Shown here: positions 62,534-64,000 of the stretch, piece after piece
Layout: each line of letters starts with the position of its first letter
Numbering within the stretch: the first letter of the stretch is position 1
From: DATFVJ01 sp963826515
Lineage (GTDB): Bacteria; Actinomycetota; Actinomycetes; Streptosporangiales; Streptosporangiaceae
Direction of reading: 5' to 3'
Length of the DNA stretch: 64,000 bases
NCBI GenBank assembly: GCA_963826515.1
Contig: CAWGXI010000006.1
Coordinates: 335,766-399,765 of the forward strand
Translations under genes and position numbers: made by a program
The notes under the pieces: generated by a model
The model's input: the letters and a program-made list of their open reading frames with translations, nothing else
What the model was told of the DNA's origin: nothing
Database searches by the model: none

Positions 62534-64000
62534 GCGCCCTGGCCGCGGTCACGCTGCGGCGCCAGGGAGCGCCGGGCCTGCTGATCACCTACGCCGACGC
62601 TGTCGCTGAGCTGCCGATCGGCCCGGACGGCAAGCGACGCCGGCGAAACGCTGCCGCCCGGCTGCTGGCCATCTGCCCGACGCCAGAGCAGTGGATGACC
62701 AGGCCCACCCCAGCCCGGCTGGCCGACATCCGCCGCACCGGAGCGTGGACGTTCCTGGCCTGGTGCTTCACCGAGGGGCACCTGCGGCCTGACCTTGACC
62801 TGCTGCTCGCCAAGCTTCCCGGCAGCCTCTACCAGGCATGGGCCGCGCGCCACCCCGGCGACGTCGCCCGCATCGCCGACGTCGGCGGGCGGTTCGGCTG
62901 GAGCGCGAACTGGACCAGGGACGTGTCCGGCGGCGGCCTGCCCCTGATCTGCCTCACCGCCGGCACGAGCCTGGACGGGCTTGCCGACGAGGACTTCGCC
63001 GTCTTCGCGCGGGACCTCGCCGCCGCGCCCAGCGCCGGGCCGCAGGCCTGGACGCACAACTCCTCCCGCGCCTTCAGCCTCCATCAGGCCTGCTACGAAC
63101 TGCGGATCTGCCAGCAGCCGCCGCGGATGGCCCGGCCCGGCAAAGCAAGCCTGGAGGAGCGCGCGCAGCAGATCACCCAGCCGGGCATCCGCAAGGCCGC
63201 GCTGCGCTACCTGACCACCGTGGCGTCCACGCTGCGGCCCGGAACGGTCGGCGTGCGCGCCGACAGCCTGATCACCTTCGCCGAGTACCTGGCGGCCCGC
63301 CACCCCGAAGTCCGCAGCCTGACCCAGCTCACACGCGCGCACATGGAAGGCTTCCTCGCCTACAACCACGGCAGGCCGTGGCGCGGCCGGGTCGCACGCG
63401 ACCAGCCGGTGAGCCAGGCGCTGAGCAAGCGAACCGTCATCGACCTGCGCTGCTTCCCCGGCGACATCACCTTGTGGGGCTGGGCCGACAGGCCACCCGT
63501 CCGGATGCTATTCCCCGCCGACATCCCCCGGCTCGACAGGCCGCTGCCGCGAGCCCTGGCCCCCGACGCCGACCGCGACCTGATGGCCGCCATTGGCCGC
63601 CTGGACGACCCGTTCGCCCGCATCGGCCTGACCCTGCTGCGCGGCACCGGCCTGCGCCTCGGCGAGCTCCTCGACCTCGAGCTGGACTGCATCTGGGACT
63701 CGGCCAGCCACGGCAGCTGGCTCAAGGTCCCGCTCGGCAAGCTCGCCACCGAGCGCACCGTCCCGCTCGACGCCGTCACCCTGGCCGCCCTCGACGAGTG
63801 GATGGCACGGCGCGGCCCGCAGCGAGCACTGCCGCACCCCCGGCACGGCCGGCCCGCCGATTTCCTGTTCACCGAACGCGGCCGCCGCCTGTCCGCCTAC
63901 CGGCTCCGCCACGGACTCGATGACGCCGCCGCGGCGGCGGGGCTGCGCGGCCGGGACAGCCAGCCACTGCACGTGACGCCTCACCAGCTCCGTCACATTC
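62530..64000 (+). CDS. Second tyrosine recombinase, Tn554 TnpB-like (runs off the window)
   Basis: An open frame from ATG at 62530 continues to the end of the window, at least 490 residues. A long N-terminal region (MSALAAVTLRRQGAPGLLIT and RRTGAWTFLAWCFTEGHLRP) precedes a core-binding part (VGVRADSLITFAEYLAARHP) and the catalytic domain. That domain has Arg in LLRGTGLRLGELLDLELDCI (near residue 375), Lys in KVPLGKLATERTVPL, and the HxxR box HVTPHQLRH at the window edge. The final His and Tyr lie outside. Large size and four-base overlap with the preceding recombinase fit TnpB of Tn554. Confidence 0.85.
   Translation, partial: MSALAAVTLRRQGAPGLLITYADAVAELPIGPDGKRRRRNAAARLLAICPTPEQWMTRPTPARLADIRRTGAWTFLAWCFTEGHLRPDLDLLLAKLPGSLYQAWAARHPGDVARIADVGGRFGWSANWTRDVSGGGLPLICLTAGTSLDGLADEDFAVFARDLAAAPSAGPQAWTHNSSRAFSLHQACYELRICQQPPRMARPGKASLEERAQQITQPGIRKAALRYLTTVASTLRPGTVGVRADSLITFAEYLAARHPEVRSLTQLTRAHMEGFLAYNHGRPWRGRVARDQPVSQALSKRTVIDLRCFPGDITLWGWADRPPVRMLFPADIPRLDRPLPRALAPDADRDLMAAIGRLDDPFARIGLTLLRGTGLRLGELLDLELDCIWDSASHGSWLKVPLGKLATERTVPLDAVTLAALDEWMARRGPQRALPHPRHGRPADFLFTERGRRLSAYRLRHGLDDAAAAAGLRGRDSQPLHVTPHQLRHI

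Noticed and set aside
62838..63923. A 361-codon open frame inside the second recombinase
   Set aside because: Its product is almost entirely Arg, Pro, Ala and Gly. The recombinase frame through the same DNA carries all the expected catalytic motifs.

Overview
The window is high-GC actinomycete chromosome. The evidence is a complete conservon operon, a Bpa/DUF2587 proteasome-activator relative, an F420-type LLM oxidoreductase, a wax-ester synthase/DGAT, a tricorn protease, DUF5302/DUF6458/DUF1876/DUF2332 proteins and a 13E12-type HNH protein, with frequent GTG starts and 4-nt gene overlaps. The set fits a Streptosporangiales-like or related soil actinomycete, but no marker here fixes the genus. 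I saw no rRNA, tRNA or CRISPR array.

Layout. 0-2.7 kb: the 3' end of a TIGR03086 protein and small membrane proteins. 2.9-6.7 kb: an intact conservon (NIT-domain kinase, roadblock, DUF742, GTPase). 6.75-12.9 kb: a cluster of disrupted genes (patatin, APC permease, carboxymuconolactone decarboxylase, GalT-like, DUF4239, DUF2332). 13-19.4 kb: mostly intact single-gene units (VOC, lipoprotein serine protease, methyltransferase and phosphotransferase, cupin and TetR with a triple operator, Nudix, DUF1089, GNAT, DUF5302). 19.5-27.5 kb: GH15 glucosidase/trehalase, FUSC transporter, LLM oxidoreductase, wax-ester synthase, LON-domain protein. 27.6-30.4 kb: a TPP riboswitch controlling a CytX-like permease and an APH-fold kinase, probably thiamine-precursor salvage. 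30.6-39.2 kb: beta-helix secreted protein, DUF1876, Bpa-like protein, zinc alcohol dehydrogenase, alpha/beta hydrolase, oligopeptidase B, solute-binding lipoprotein. 39.4-46.3 kb: a repeat-rich DUF222/HNH gene, then a second decay zone (arginase, GNAT stub, MBL hydrolase, AlkA) around an intact FHA membrane protein, MmcQ and a small zinc-finger protein. 46.6-53.2 kb: treY-treZ-glgX operon turning glycogen into trehalose; treY carries a late frameshift. 53.6-59.9 kb: ABM protein, coiled-coil protein, broken acyl-CoA ligase, intact tricorn protease, broken response-regulator/thioredoxin-reductase fusion. 60.4-64 kb: an IS630 transposase cut just before its last catalytic acid, followed by two overlapping large tyrosine recombinases; the second runs off the window. 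Their sizes suggest a Tn554-like TnpA/TnpB module.

Two themes cross the window. First, broken genes are clustered, while very long genes (733 to 1113 codons) are intact, so general sequencing error is a poor explanation for most of them, although single-base cases such as treY could be errors. Second, a short palindromic sequence containing AACGGCTGCCGCGG recurs between genes and at gene ends at six places from 24 to 59 kb. In the best copies it forms a 14-bp hairpin, and it behaves like a REP-type interspersed repeat.
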